Assembly (NCBI GenBank): GCA_009746045.1
Contig: RPFO01000256.1
Coordinates: 1,865,829 to 1,929,828, forward strand
DNA length: 64,000 bases
DNA from: Mesostigma viride
Lineage: Eukaryota; Streptophyta; Mesostigmatophyceae; Mesostigmatales; Mesostigmataceae
Direction: 5' to 3'
Made by a program: the position numbers and the translations under genes. Shown here piece by piece: positions 20,904 through 31,010 of this stretch (its first letter is position 1; each line of letters begins with the position of its first letter). A model generated the notes under the pieces. That model was not told the DNA's origin. It was given only the letters and a program-made list of their open reading frames with translations, and made no database searches.

Positions 20904-23122
20904 GTAAATTGTCGCCTATAAACCTCGTCTGTGCCATTCTTCCTCTCTGTCAATCTCGTCCGATCTCGAGCAATATATAAGCATGTCGTCCTAAGAGAGC
21001 CCGTGGATACAACGCTCGATATTCGTCGATACGCCGGTTTGGCGCATTTTAGTCAGGGGGAAGTAACAACGTCTTTATACATATTTGTGCATAATCTGTT
21101 GTCGCCGTCCTATCCCTGCAAAAAAAACTCGACCACGCGAATGATCACGGATACTGGCGCATGTTTCCCAAATTCCTGGCTGTGGCAGACCGGTGAGTGG
21201 ACGCATGAACACTGTGTTGCATGAATGCGGTGAGTGGACGCATGGACACTGTGTTGCATGAATGCATCCGCTGCCGACGTGTCACAATATCCTCGGAAGC
21301 TGGCACGTTTTGTGGACGCGTGTTTGATAAAGCTCCTGGAGGCTGTTCCGGCTCCTGGAGACTCATGTTACAAGCACTCGTTGCGTCCGCGTGCTTCTGT
21401 CGAAATTGCGTGAGCATGCTTTTATTTGAATTCGGTGGCCATATGTTGGTGGCAACATGGGAGATGTTTTGTGTGACCGCAATCTGCGACCGTGATCTGT
21501 GGATCATGGTCTAGGTAACACCCAGCACTCGTCCGCCAACATTTTCCTGATCCAGCGAAGCCGCAGGCTTTGTCTGCCTGGAGCCTCCCAGGGGTATCGC
21601 TCTCCTTGCCACAGTCCGTCACGACAGTGCAGCCGCAGCACCTACTCCCTCTCCCCGTCCTCCACCACTGCACGCATCCCATGTGTTTTGGTTCTTACGG
21701 TTGTCACAGTTATGACTGCCCTCGTCGGTGGCGCAGGTATACCTCCAGTGCAGAGATGGCGCCTACTGTCCGGCCGCACCTTGAACTACCTGCATATGTC
21801 ACTTGTGCATATGTCACTCATACTTGCACATGTCACTTGTCCTTGCCCTCGTGGTCACCTCACCCCTCATTCTACCCCTCGTCACCCTGGTGGCCATGGC
21901 ACAGCGACGGAACCTGCTTTGCTTGTGGGTACCTGTTGTCGTGCCCAGCTACGGCACCCACTTCCGCCATGTCCTCAACCACCTGCACACGTCACTCACA
22001 TGTTCCCGCTCATGGTACTGCGTGCACTTTCTCATACCAACGTCCTTATTCGTACCTGTCGTCTCCCCCAGCGACGGCACCCACTTCCGCTATGTCCTCA
22101 ACTGGCTGCGCGACGGCCACGTGAACCTACCCCCTGACGCCACCGTTCTCGCCGACATCCGCGTGGAGGCATCCTTCTACGGCCTACCCTCCCTGGTGGC
22201 CCACATTGTGGACGCCGAGAATAGACTGGCACAGGCCAATCAGCAGCGACAACCCCATGGGCCACCAGCGCCACCGTCGTCGCAACCTGCCGGCGGCAGC
22301 AGCAGCAGCAGCAGGACGAATGGCAATGAGGGTGACGATACCGCGGTGAGAAGCAGCGCCGACGCAGGCGTGAAATCGATCAATGCTGCAACGATGACCC
22401 ACGAGAGCTTGCTCCAGCAGCAAAAGGCGGTGCAGGAGTCGTTGCTGCGTGGGCTCGAGCGGCTGCTGGACCGCATTCAGGCGCTGCAGATCAGCCAAGC
22501 TGAGCAGGCCCCTGGGCGCACCCAGGGCATGGACCGCAAGCTGGTCCATTCGAAGAGCGGTCCGCAAGGGTCCGGGGCGGGGGCGGGGGTAGCTCCTGGG
22601 GTGGCGCCGATGTCTCCTGTGGCCCCTGCCGAGGCGATCGCCTCCCACGCACCGAGCAAAGTCATGCCGGAGCTGGACGGCGCCCGGCTGGTGCACCGCA
22701 TGGAGCAGAACGGGCTCTGCAAAGTGGGCGACGTGGTCGTGCGCGTCACGTACCGCGTGCTGGAGGAGTTTGCAAAATCTTGCGACCGGGGCCACTGCAG
22801 GTGGGAGTCGCGCTGCCAGCTGCCGCTCGAGCGCCAGGTGGACCATGACGACGTTGCGCAGATGGTGGTCTTGGAGCTGTGGCGGCGGGGCATCTGCGCG
22901 ACGTACGAGGTGGAGTACGAGTGCCTGTTCTCGCCGTCGGCGGCCGCGGTGGTCAACCGGGTACCGAGGCAGCTCTTGTTTCGGGGGTACCCGCTGCTCA
23001 CGTTGGCGCAGCAGCCGGAGAGGGCCAAGCAGTGGGCCGGGTGGCCCGCGAACCTTATGCTGCTCACGCTCGCGTCCGGGCTGGTCACGGAGGGCCGGAA
23101 GATGCAAGTAGAGTTGTCATGA
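20621..23122 (+). CDS. KCTD-like BTB/POZ (T1) domain protein, three exons including a 4-nt exon
   Basis: Exons are 20621-20903, 21189-21192 and 22072-23122, giving 446 codons with the stop. The N terminus has three repeats of 'PPAES/T' type (residues 9-43). A T1/BTB domain follows from about residue 52: 'VRLNVGGSPFTTSYGTL', 'REPDSHLAKLF', then 'FFDRDGTHFRYVLNWL' across both junctions, and 'LPPDATVLADIRVEASFYGL'. This domain mediates oligomerisation, and in KCTD proteins often Cullin-3 binding; the partner here is unknown. Residues after the domain include a Gln/Ser/Gly linker, a helical stretch with 'LLQQQKAVQESLLRGLERLL' and a C-terminal part (from 'LVHRMEQNGLCKVGD') that I do not recognise. 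Exons 1 and 3 do not match in phase by themselves; the 4-nt exon restores it. Confidence 0.85.
21189..21192 (+). CDS. 4-nt micro-exon ACCG of the BTB/T1 protein
   Basis: The context is TGGCTGTGGCAG|ACCG|GTGAGTGGA, a good acceptor and a consensus donor. With the phase-1 end of exon 1 and the CGACGGC start of exon 3 it reads GAC CGC GAC GGC, that is D-R-D-G, as in the 'DRDG(T/P)HF' motif of KCTD proteins. Without it the frame is lost. No transcript evidence is available. Confidence 0.75.
21193..21266 (+). repeat. 37 bp tandem duplication starting at the micro-exon donor
   Basis: Two copies of a 37 bp unit starting GTGAGTGGACGCATG, at 21193-21229 and 21230-21266, so the 5' splice site after the 4-nt exon exists twice. 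Use of the second donor would add 37 nt and bring an immediate stop. Confidence 0.85.
21931..21990 (+). repeat. partial duplicate of the start of BTB exon 3
   Basis: The stretch from GTACCTGTTGTCGTGCCCAG through CTACGGCACCCACTTCCGCC repeats the acceptor and first ~40 bases of exon 3 (22053-22110), about 120 bp upstream. The copy encodes 'YGTHFRHVLNHL' and then diverges, so it looks like a decoy or relic exon. Confidence 0.75.
22072..23122 (+). CDS. BTB/T1 protein exon 3
   Basis: 1051 bp, acceptor CTCCCCCAG|CGACGG, stop TGA. It encodes 'GTHFRYVLNWLRDG', the end of the T1 domain and the C-terminal region. Confidence 0.88.
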
Positions 23123-23273
23123 CGGGCTGGAGGTTGGCAGATCGATGGAGTGGCGGGATTAGGGGATGTATAGGGACATTTTACCCGAGCTGCATGGGAT
23201 TAATCGATTGCTGGCTCTTTCATGAAATCAATCATTCATTGAACTTTATTTTCTTCATTAATTAATTAATTAA
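23123..23273. other. 3' flank of the BTB gene
   Basis: Short non-coding stretch ending in a TTAATTAATTAA run at about 23257-23273. It presumably contains the 3' UTR of the BTB gene. Confidence 0.4.
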
Positions 23274-23938
23274 ACTTGTGCTCCCGTTGGGGAGTCACGG
23301 AGCACCGAAGTGCTTTTAATCCCTGCATGTGAACAACAGGAAGAAAGGGCAGAGACCCCCTTTCTCCTTCATGCCAGAGGCATGCCACAGCTGCAATCGG
23401 ACACGCCATAGACGATCTGCGGCAAGTGCTTTGGGTGCGATAAGACCCATGTGAGCATATCATCAGTAACAAGTAGCGTGGGCAAGTAATCTGATCATAG
23501 CCAGGACGTAGCATATGGCTGTACGAGGGCTAAGCTGAGGCATGTGTACCATGTGTTAGCGGTGCACGTGACTAGGTAGTGGCACAGCCAGGCAAACATT
23601 CTAGGCATGGCTCCCATGGCGGCAGTGACTACCAATGGATACAAGCTAGGGCTGTTATACAAGCTATTCTAGCCCGCAGGGGGCGCCCACATCTTGTGGT
23701 TATTCATCAGGTCCCCGCCCCTCCAGTACACCTTGGGCTTCTGGGGTTCCTGCTTGCATGTGGCGGAGGTATTCCGGCCACAGGGCGCGTCGAGCGCTGC
23801 TGCTGCTGAGCGGGGGTCAGGTCGTCGTCCAGCGTCCAGGTGAGGCCGTGCAACCTCTTGCGACGAGAAAGGAACCGCCGCTTGTCCTCAGGGGAGGGAA
23901 AGGTGAGCAGGACTGGTGGGGGAGCCGCCTTGTCCCAT
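23274..23938 (-). mobile_element. 3' part of an ORF1-only LINE-like element
   Basis: On the minus strand, 23938-23690 encodes the end of LINE ORF1: 'PPPVLLTFPSPEDKQRF', 'LTWTLDDDLTPAQQQ' and a final 'GGAGT' region in shifted frame, then stops near a GCGGGCTAGAATAGC string. The following 415 bp down to 23274 match 44745-45163 closely. The copy ends on the TTAATTAA run. No ORF2 lies between ORF1 and the shared tail. It also preserves the unoccupied form of the site into which the 16.5 kb LTR element inserted at 28216. Confidence 0.8.
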
Positions 23939-23976
23939 TTTCCTCATGTCGATTGTCCCATTTTCCTCATGTCGAC
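23933..23976. repeat. 22 bp direct duplication
   Basis: TGTCCCATTTTCCTCATGTC appears twice in tandem, at the 5' break of the ORF1 fragment. It may be a trace of the event that truncated it. Confidence 0.7.
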
Positions 23977-24140
23977 GCTTTGACTAGCTTTTGTAATCTT
24001 AGGTACCGATGTCTGTTAGTCTAGGAAATATTAAAAGCATGGTATGCACAGTTTGCGTGCAAGATTAGCTCGAGGCCTTACTTGAGGCCCATATTTTAAG
24101 ATTAGCCATGTGGACATACATTAATTAATTAATTAAATCA

Positions 24141-25005
24141 TTAAAAGGCTTTGAGGCGGGCGTAGCGGGCGGGGTCGCGGTTGTTGCGCAGGGCTTGCCG
24201 GGCCTGGATGACGGCGGGGAGCCGGTGCAGGCCCGGTGAAGCGGGGCGGGCGGCGGGGGGGCAGTAGGGCCCCGGCCGCGAGCAGCTTGTCAGCGAGGTG
24301 CCGAAGGGCCGATGCCGGGCCGGCAGCGAACAGCTGGGCGTGGCTGGCCGGGAGGTCCAGCGCGTCGACGAACGCCTCTGCGGCGCGCTTGTGGGCGCGT
24401 TTTTCAGGGAAGTCCTCCAGAGCGTCGTCAGATTTCTCGAGCAACTGAAGTGTGCGCACATCAGGTGGTGCCACGTGCTTACGAAAGGGCGAGGGGAATC
24501 GCAGGCGGATGCGGGCGGTGACGATGCGATGATCGGAGCGCACCAGGGGGATCACATGCGAGCGAGCAGCTAGTACAGATCCGTGATGACGCTTGCGCAT
24601 TACAACATAGTCAATGCAGCGTTCAGTGCCAGTTGGCGAGGTGTGTGTGACCAAAGCATCTGGACTATGTGGAAAGCGGGTGTTGGCAGTGACCAAATCG
24701 CATGTCGTAAGCAAAGCAGCAAAAAGTTCAGTGTTGGCATTGGAGACCGTACCGTTGGGGGCGTGCTGACATCCCCCAGTACCCGGTGGTAGCGTGGCGT
24801 TGGCGTCCAGCAGCAGAGCGAGGTAGTTGCGACCAGGGATGCCGTTCGCCAGGTTCTCCAGCGCTGCAAAGAAGTCCTTGCGGTCTTGTTCTGGGTGGCC
24901 GGAGTGGGGTGCGTAACCAACGCCCACCGTCAGGGCGTAGGTCGAGTGGCCCTCCATCGAATGAAAAGTGGCCACGAGGAGCCGAGCGTTGACCAGCTGG
25001 GGTGG
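24141..25005 (-). pseudogene. LINE endonuclease fragment
   Basis: Minus-strand frame from about 25005 encodes an endonuclease/exonuclease/phosphatase domain of a different LINE from the one at 2.7-7.1 kb. Motifs are 'LVATFHSMEGHSTYALTVGV', 'LLLDANATLPPG' near 24810, 'CIDYVVMRK' near 24610 and 'VRSDHRIVTARIRL' near 24540. After a frame change near 24250 it continues with 'RNNRDPARYARLKAF', the usual link between endonuclease and reverse transcriptase, and stops at TTAATTAATTAA (24120-24136). The reverse transcriptase is missing. Confidence 0.8.
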
Positions 25006-25324
25006 ACATACATGTATTACATCTTTACGTCGATCTTGGGCAGACGTCCACTAATCTCTTACTTGGGGAATTCAGTGCTCCGTGGCCCCCCATCGGGCCG
25101 GGACACGAGACTAATTTTTAAATTGATTGATTAAGTCATACATGTTAGTCATTGGTACGCAAGGATAGCTGGCAAGTAGTGATGAAGGAGACCACCCCCA
25201 AGCCTGTGGGGGCTCCCCGTGTGACCAAGTATGGCATTCAGCCAGGCGCTTTCGAGGCTGCGTGGGGGGTCATGTAGCACACGCTGGCTGACGGCGGTAT
25301 GGCTGACGGCGGAGCTCAGATCTT
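25006..25324. repeat. dispersed repeat, also at 47.6-48.0 kb
   Basis: A stretch of about 80 bp from GGCAAGTAGTGATGAAGGAG to CCAAGTATGGCATTCA (25170-25241) is nearly identical to 47936-48003. The string TAAGTCATACATGTTAGTCA (25133) also recurs at 47577. Probably part of an untranslated region of a dispersed element. No coding function is visible. Confidence 0.7.
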
Positions 25325-25816
25325 TTGCGTCTGAGCCCCAAATTCGGTCAGACCATTTGCATTCGATGCGCTTTTTTCAGCCGCACACGCCAGTATAATC
25401 GGTTACGGCTGAAACGCAGTATTGCCAAAGTTACGCACGTGACCAGCTATGACGACTACCAAAGCAAAACGAGGGCTGGAAAAGGAGCTGGCACAGCTTC
25501 CCAGCGCCCAGCCCAACCCTCTCGCCCTCCAGGTTGGAAAATACGTGTGCGGGGTATAATACGTGGACTTAAAATACGCGTATTATACGTGGGGGGTATA
25601 AAATACGCGGTGGTAAAATGCGCGACAGTTTTTGTGGTCCAATTGTCAGTCACCCAATTAGCACGCTCCTTGATGATGGTCATGCAGTTATTACAACTGA
25701 AATTTGGTGTATATGCTTATTTATTAACATCTTCCATTTATGCCCTGCAATCCTATCTGATTATGATTTGTTAAATGCAGGGGGGAGCATGCTGCAACGG
25801 GAATAGTAAGGATTCA
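25325..25816. other. no gene assigned; AAAATACGCG repeats
   Basis: Strings such as AAAATACGCG, TATAATACGTGG and TATAAAATACGCGG cluster at 25545-25615, and a similar AAAATACGCGTAAAATACG lies at 26835. A short frame from an ATG at 25449 (about 35 codons) was seen but has no supporting homology. Confidence 0.35.
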
Positions 25817-25829
25817 ATTAATTAATTGA

Positions 25830-26430
25830 TTGTAAGGAAAGCCATCCACTATATAATGCATGAGAGGACATAAGACACAACTTCCGAGAAGGAGGGGTGA
25901 CGTGCCCTCCTTTGTACTGGATCATGCCGGCCACCATCTGCTTGAAAGAGGCGCTCTCACTCAGCCGCATTGAAGCAATGCCGTTCTCGATAAAAAATTC
26001 GGCAGCCAGCAGCTGGACACCTTTCTCGTCGACGGGAACCAGCCATTTGGTGATGCTCAGCTGGCCTTTGCTGGGAACCGACGACAAGTCAGCCGGCGCA
26101 GCTGCCCCTCCCATCTCCGCCATTGCCCTGTTCAAATTGTGCTGCTTCTTGGCGTCTGACTGCTGCGACTTGTTGTTATACATCCTGAGAAACCTGCTCC
26201 GGATATTCGGTGGAATTTTGTCGCAGGGTAACATCCCTTCCCCTGCGATTCCGGCAAAGTGTGCACGGACTCGGAATACGCTGATTGCCCCCGCCCCGGC
26301 CGTATGAGAACTTCTTGTTGCAAAATGAGCAGAACTTATTCGACACAAACTGCGTTTTGTTACTAACAGCATCTGTGACTGCTTCTTTCTTCTCGAGAAC
26401 GAAATCCCATTCAGGCCCTTTCTTCTTCAT
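25830..26430 (-). pseudogene. hAT-type transposase, N-terminal fragment
   Basis: Starts 'MKKKGPEWDF' at 26430, with a BED-like zinc finger 'CSFCNKKFSYGRG', then after a frame change in a G/C-rich run near 26295 'AGIAGEGMLPCDKIPPNIRS', 'GQLSITKWL' and 'AEFFIENGIASMRLSESASF' with 'GHVTPPSRK'. This last block is the signature preceding the catalytic core in hAT transposases. The DDE core and dimerisation region are absent; the frame ends at a TTAATTAATT run (25818). A dead DNA-transposon remnant. Confidence 0.78.
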
Positions 26431-26440
26431 GGCTGCAAAT

Positions 26441-26867
26441 CGAAAATGGCTGCACACTGTCGCACAGTCGCACTGGCCTCGTCGTCGCTATATTGCATTA
26501 CACCGTCAGTAGCACAGCTGGCATTTGCTGGCACACTGTTATTTCCGGGTAAATGGGTATTTTTATTAACCCATAGGAATATCATTAGGTGAAGAGGTAC
26601 CACGCTGGCACACTGTTATTTATGCGTTATGTACCTAGTCCTAGCTGTCTCCTACCGGCCAAACATTTTGCAAGGCTTGCGCTTTATGAAAAGAACTGTA
26701 CGCATCTACTTCTAGTAGTAAAAATCTCAAATGTGCAGTGAGCGCGCCGCGCCCAGAACCTGGGCACCGCGCCAGTGCCCGCTGCCCGCTGGTACCCCCG
26801 AAAAATTCTTAGTCCAAACCGCGTGGTCAGACGTAAAATACGCGTAAAATACGTCGAGGCCCATAAT
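26441..26867. other. 5' region of the ORF1 element and flank
   Basis: No gene seen. The stretch from about 26700 probably is the leader of the ORF1 element that follows, but its 5' end cannot be fixed because the copies at 1.3 and 23.9 kb are decayed or truncated. Confidence 0.4.
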
Positions 26868-28216
26868 ATGCTTTATCCCGCATTTTATCGCAAAAGTGCG
26901 GCGTACAGACCAACCCGGCTCGCCCTCGCCATTGTTCAGCCGACAGGCTTACCCGCCAAACCCTCGCCAAGCGCCTCGCCTGAGCCCAAGAAACCCTGCC
27001 ACGATCGAAAATGGAGCGAGTTCCTCCCCGGCGACCAACGATTCTCCCTCACCGTGTGGCAAGAGTTGTCGCCGCAGGAATGCATTGAGGTTCTCCAGTT
27101 CCTCGAACAGGAGCGGAAGCTCTTCGTTCCCAGGAAGGGGGCGGCTATCGACTACAATGGAGACATGTCCTGGCTCTATGCTTTGAACGAAGTACAACAA
27201 CGCCTGATTATCCTGACCAGCCAATTCCAGATCCGCCTCGGCGACATCACCAGAACGCTCCGCACCCCAGCCCCCGCACAGCCGGCAGCCCCATCGGCTT
27301 CCTCCCTCGGCAAGGATGACATCCGCGCAGTGCTGGAGGAGCACGTGACCTGGCCGCTGGCCGAGCAGCTGACATCGCTGAACACCACGCTCAACAAGGT
27401 CGAGGCCCGGGTCTCCAACGTGGAAACCAAGGTCGTCCACAAGCTACAACCCCAGTTCACGGCGCTACACACCACAGCACAGGCTTCGGAAACGCATGCT
27501 GCACTTGTCTCTCGCCTTAACCAGGTGGAGGGCAAGTGTGGCGTGCTCATGAAGAAGCTTGAGGCCATCACCGCCCACACCGAGGCCCTGGCCACACAGG
27601 TCCCCAAGATAGCGGAGCAGACGGCCACCATTGCATCCCAGCCACCCCGGCAGGATGCTGGCGACCTCCCGCCGCTCTCCTACGCGGACCTGCTGCGGTC
27701 AGCGACCGCCTCCACCACCGACGCCATCGCCACCAAGCTCCAGGAGCTGCATGGAGGACCACAGCCAGGCCCAGCAACGGGAGGTCACCGACCGCGCTCG
27801 CCGCGAGTGCCGAGTGGTGCTACGTCGCTTCCCCCAGAAGCCAGGTGAGACATCAACCTCTCTTGCTGACGAGCACAAGAACCAGCTTCTTACCCTCATG
27901 GGCCTGGTAGGTGAGGTAGAACTGCGTGGGTGCCACCGCCTTCCCCACTCACGGGACAAGGCGGCCCCCCCACCAGTCCTACTCACCTTCCCCTCCCCTG
28001 AGGATAAGCAGCGGTTCCTCTCTCGTCGCAAGCGGTTGCACGACCTCACCTGGACGCTGGATGACGACCTCACCCCCGCTCAGCAACAGCAGCGACGCGA
28101 CCTGTGGCCGGAATACCTCCGCCATAAGCAGGACCCCCAGAAGCCCAAGGTGTACTGGAGGGGCGGGGACCTGATGATCAACCACAAGATGTGGACGCCC
28201 CCATGCAGCGGGCTAG
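26868..28216 (+). CDS. LINE ORF1-type RNA-binding protein (one frame change)
   Basis: From the ATG at 26868 the frame runs to about 27790; the sequence then continues one base over to 28216. Residues include a region with 'RFSLTVWQELSPQECIEVLQ', a long coiled coil with 'LTSLNTTLNKVEARVSNVET' and 'VPKIAEQTATIASQ', then 'RARRECRVVLRRFPQKPGET', 'VLLTFPSPEDKQRFLSRRK', 'LDDDLTPAQQQQRRDLWP' and 'GGDLMINHKMW'. The coiled coil plus RRM-like and C-terminal pattern is that of L1-type ORF1 proteins, which trimerise and bind RNA. It was interrupted at its last codons by the LTR element at 28217. One frame change near 27780 makes it doubtful that this copy is active. Confidence 0.82.
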
Positions 28217-28792
28217 TGTTACGCCGCGGATATCTACCTCCACCTCTACCTCTACTAATGGGCCTGATCCTACCTAAACTGGTCAGGCCTCCTCTACTCA
28301 AACCTCTGGCGAAAGACGAACGTGACGGAGCTGATCTCAATGCATTAACGTATGTGTTACTATAATACGCCATACAACCATTTACCAAAACCCGTTTACT
28401 CCAGGAATAGAGGAAGGAAACACAACTACACTGCCGTGACCCAAGCCTATATGTGTTAATTCATTTAACACACGCCGAGTGCACACACAAGGGGTAGAAC
28501 GCGCATAAATGGTCACCAACGGTCCAACACGCTCGGGCCGACATGGCCCTCGCCTACAGATGCACGCTGGTCCACTACATCTACTGATGCACGCTGGTCC
28601 ACTACATTCTACCACAGGATCAGGACCACTAGTAAAGTACGCGGCGCGGCGCCCAACGGCACCCAATGTACCACAGTACTGTTACGAAGACAATAATGTC
28701 CCGGTAGGAGCCTAAACGTAAACCTAGGGACAACCGAGGCAAAAGACCTAATTTACGTCCGTAACTACAACGAATTGTTACGCGACGTAACA
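28217..28792 (-). repeat. LTR of the Ty3 element (3' LTR in element direction)
   Basis: 576 bp, TGTTACG...CGTAACA, adjacent to a polypurine tract on its internal side. It contains a 27 bp internal tandem repeat with GATGCACGCTGGTCCACTAC near 28559-28610. Confidence 0.93.
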
Positions 28793-28815
28793 CCTCCCCC
28801 CCCACAAAGGTAGGG
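28793..28815 (-). other. polypurine tract of the Ty3 element
   Basis: On the minus strand, CTTTGTGGGGGGGGAGG directly precedes TGTTACG of the LTR. It primes plus-strand synthesis in LTR elements. Confidence 0.8.
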
Positions 28816-29159
28816 AGCCCTCTCCCTACGCACAGGGAGGAAACAAGGGGTAGGAAACCTAATGCACCCAGCACACACCAACACAATCGATAGACCATCC
28901 AAGATACAAAGCACCAATAGTTCACACGGTCTCCACCACCACGCCGGGTGGTGTAGGGTTAGCCAGCACCAAGCCTGGTGGTAGGTTCCCCTAACTGCCT
29001 GGAACAAAGTCCTTGCCGGGGGGGACGGCACTGGGCAGGACACACAGAGTAAACACATCAGCGCCAAGGACCAAGAACGCCAACCAACTGGCCAGAATAT
29101 GAGGGCGACTCTACATACCGGAGGGACAACACCCTCAGGTCGGGCCTAAGGCCCTCTAT

Positions 29160-31010
29160 CTAATGGCCATCCGTCTGGTAGGTACCACGGGAGGCCAGCA
29201 GGACATCCAGGTACGCCTGGTAGTGAGACACATCCTCAGCATTGTCGTGCCTATCTACAGTGAGGAAAACATCGGCCCACACGCCGTCAGGAAAAAGACC
29301 CAGGAAGGCCCAGTAATACCTATGCTGCGTAAGAACGACCTGGCCCCGGGCCCAGTCCAGGAAACCACAGGCAAAGAGGCGTAGGAAAGGCTCTACCGCG
29401 ATCAGGCAGAGAGCCCGCAGGAGCAGGCGATGGTACCGGATCCGAGGGCGCATACCCGTCGGGAAAAACAGATCTACCAGGGGCTCCACGTTGGACGGCC
29501 ACAACCGGATATGCCGAATCTCTCGGGAGCGCCACCGACGGGCACACTGTCGCGACCCGAACGTCTCGAGGTAGTCGCTAGCCCGGGAGGAGGATGCCCG
29601 AGAGTCCAAACCCTGGCCCGGGATGGGCGCTGGACGACGGGCATCCCACTCTAGGATGGGCTGAAGGACCGTGCTGTACGTGGCACCCGGCACCGCAGGA
29701 AACTCTACCGTAAGGGCATCTGAGGCCATAATGCCCAGAGGCGGAGGGTAAGCCCACTGGAACCCGCCGTAGGTGTCCAAGTCATTGTGGCGCCTAGCCC
29801 AGCGATACAGGACGCGCCGAACCAGGATCTCACCCTGGAACACCGGATCAGCTAAAATAACCATATCGAAAGGAGGCCGATCAGTCTCAACTGGTAGGCC
29901 ACGGTCCCGCGGCGCCCGACACACCTGGGAGAACCCGTAGGACATGGGCGAAATGGCAAGCTCGGCGGAGGCGCGCGGCAGGTCACACTGGCGGCAGGCG
30001 AGCGCAGACATACCATACCCAAAGACAGGCGTGTCGCGCGACTCCGGAGTCGCATGCACCACAGAAGGGGCCCGATCCCGATCGCCCTCTGACAACTCCC
30101 GAAGGGAATCGGCAGCGCGGGTGGCGCGAGGGTCAGAGCCACTGGACCGAACAACCGCAGCCAAAGACCGCGGGGCCGAAGGGACAGGGGCCGACGAAGG
30201 GGTAGGAACCGGCACAGGCGCAGACGGCGCCGGTACAACAGGGGGCCGCGTCGGACCCGATGCCGCAGGGGGTCGCGACGGACCCGCCTCCGCAACTGGC
30301 GCGCCGGTCTCTGGGGGCGGAGCACCACCAGGCCACATGTTGAAAATAGGGCCCGTGGGGACAGGCAATCCGGCATACGACTGGTTACCGTCCAAGCTCC
30401 AGTCAGGCACCGGGATCCTCTGCGGAGGACCGCCCTCCCAAAGCCTGGGAAGACCGCCCGGGTCGCTGAAGAAACCCCGCGAGGGCGGCGCTGACGTGGT
30501 GGGCGGCTCGGACGCGGCGGCGACGGGCGCGGCCGCTGGGACGGTGGACTCGCGCCGAGGCGCAGGTACGTCAGTAGCAGGCGCAGAGGTACCGAAGGCG
30601 TAGGAGCCGCAGCAACAGAGGGAGCCGCAGCCGCCGAGGGCTCGCGCGGCACAGACGGACCCGTAGACGCCGAGGCGACCGAAGGGGAAGGGGCACAGCT
30701 GCGGCAGACACCCCACCTGGCGTGGCTGGAGCGTGCGCCTGGGCCGCCATGAAGGCCCCGAAGGCCGCCGTCAGGGACTGGATCTGCGCCTGCATCGCAG
30801 AAACTGTCGCCGCAAGAGGATCAGGCTCACGACCAGAGCCCAAAGGGGTAGGCTCCACCGATGCGCACAGGACCGACCTCGGTGAAGACGGGACAGGGGA
30901 AGGCGCCGACACTGAAGAGGAGGACGCCGCAGGGGAGGCCGAATACTCAGGAGAATACTGTGCCTCTACCGGCGCGTCCGTAGGAGTAGGGTCGCCCAAT
31001 CCTACGCCCG
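29160..31010 (-). CDS. extra ORF region downstream of pol in the Ty3 element
   Basis: Minus-strand frames start 'MGDPTPTDAPVEAQYSPEYS' at 30999 and continue through a Pro/Ala/Ser-rich stretch to a folded-looking part with 'CRQCDLPRASAEL', 'FDMVILADPVFQGEILVRRV', 'RIRYHRLLLRALCLIAVEPF' and 'HRYYWAFLGLFPDGVWADVF', ending 'YQTDGH'. No family recognised. It lies between integrase and the 3' LTR, the slot where some Ty3 elements carry an additional gene. No signal peptide was seen. Fossil status and coding capacity are uncertain. Confidence 0.6.

Noticed and set aside
25449-25560. Short frame with 'RGLEKELAQLPS' resembling the start of a ubiquitin-conjugating enzyme
   Set aside because: Only a dozen residues look similar, and the frame ends after about 35 codons with no further domain.
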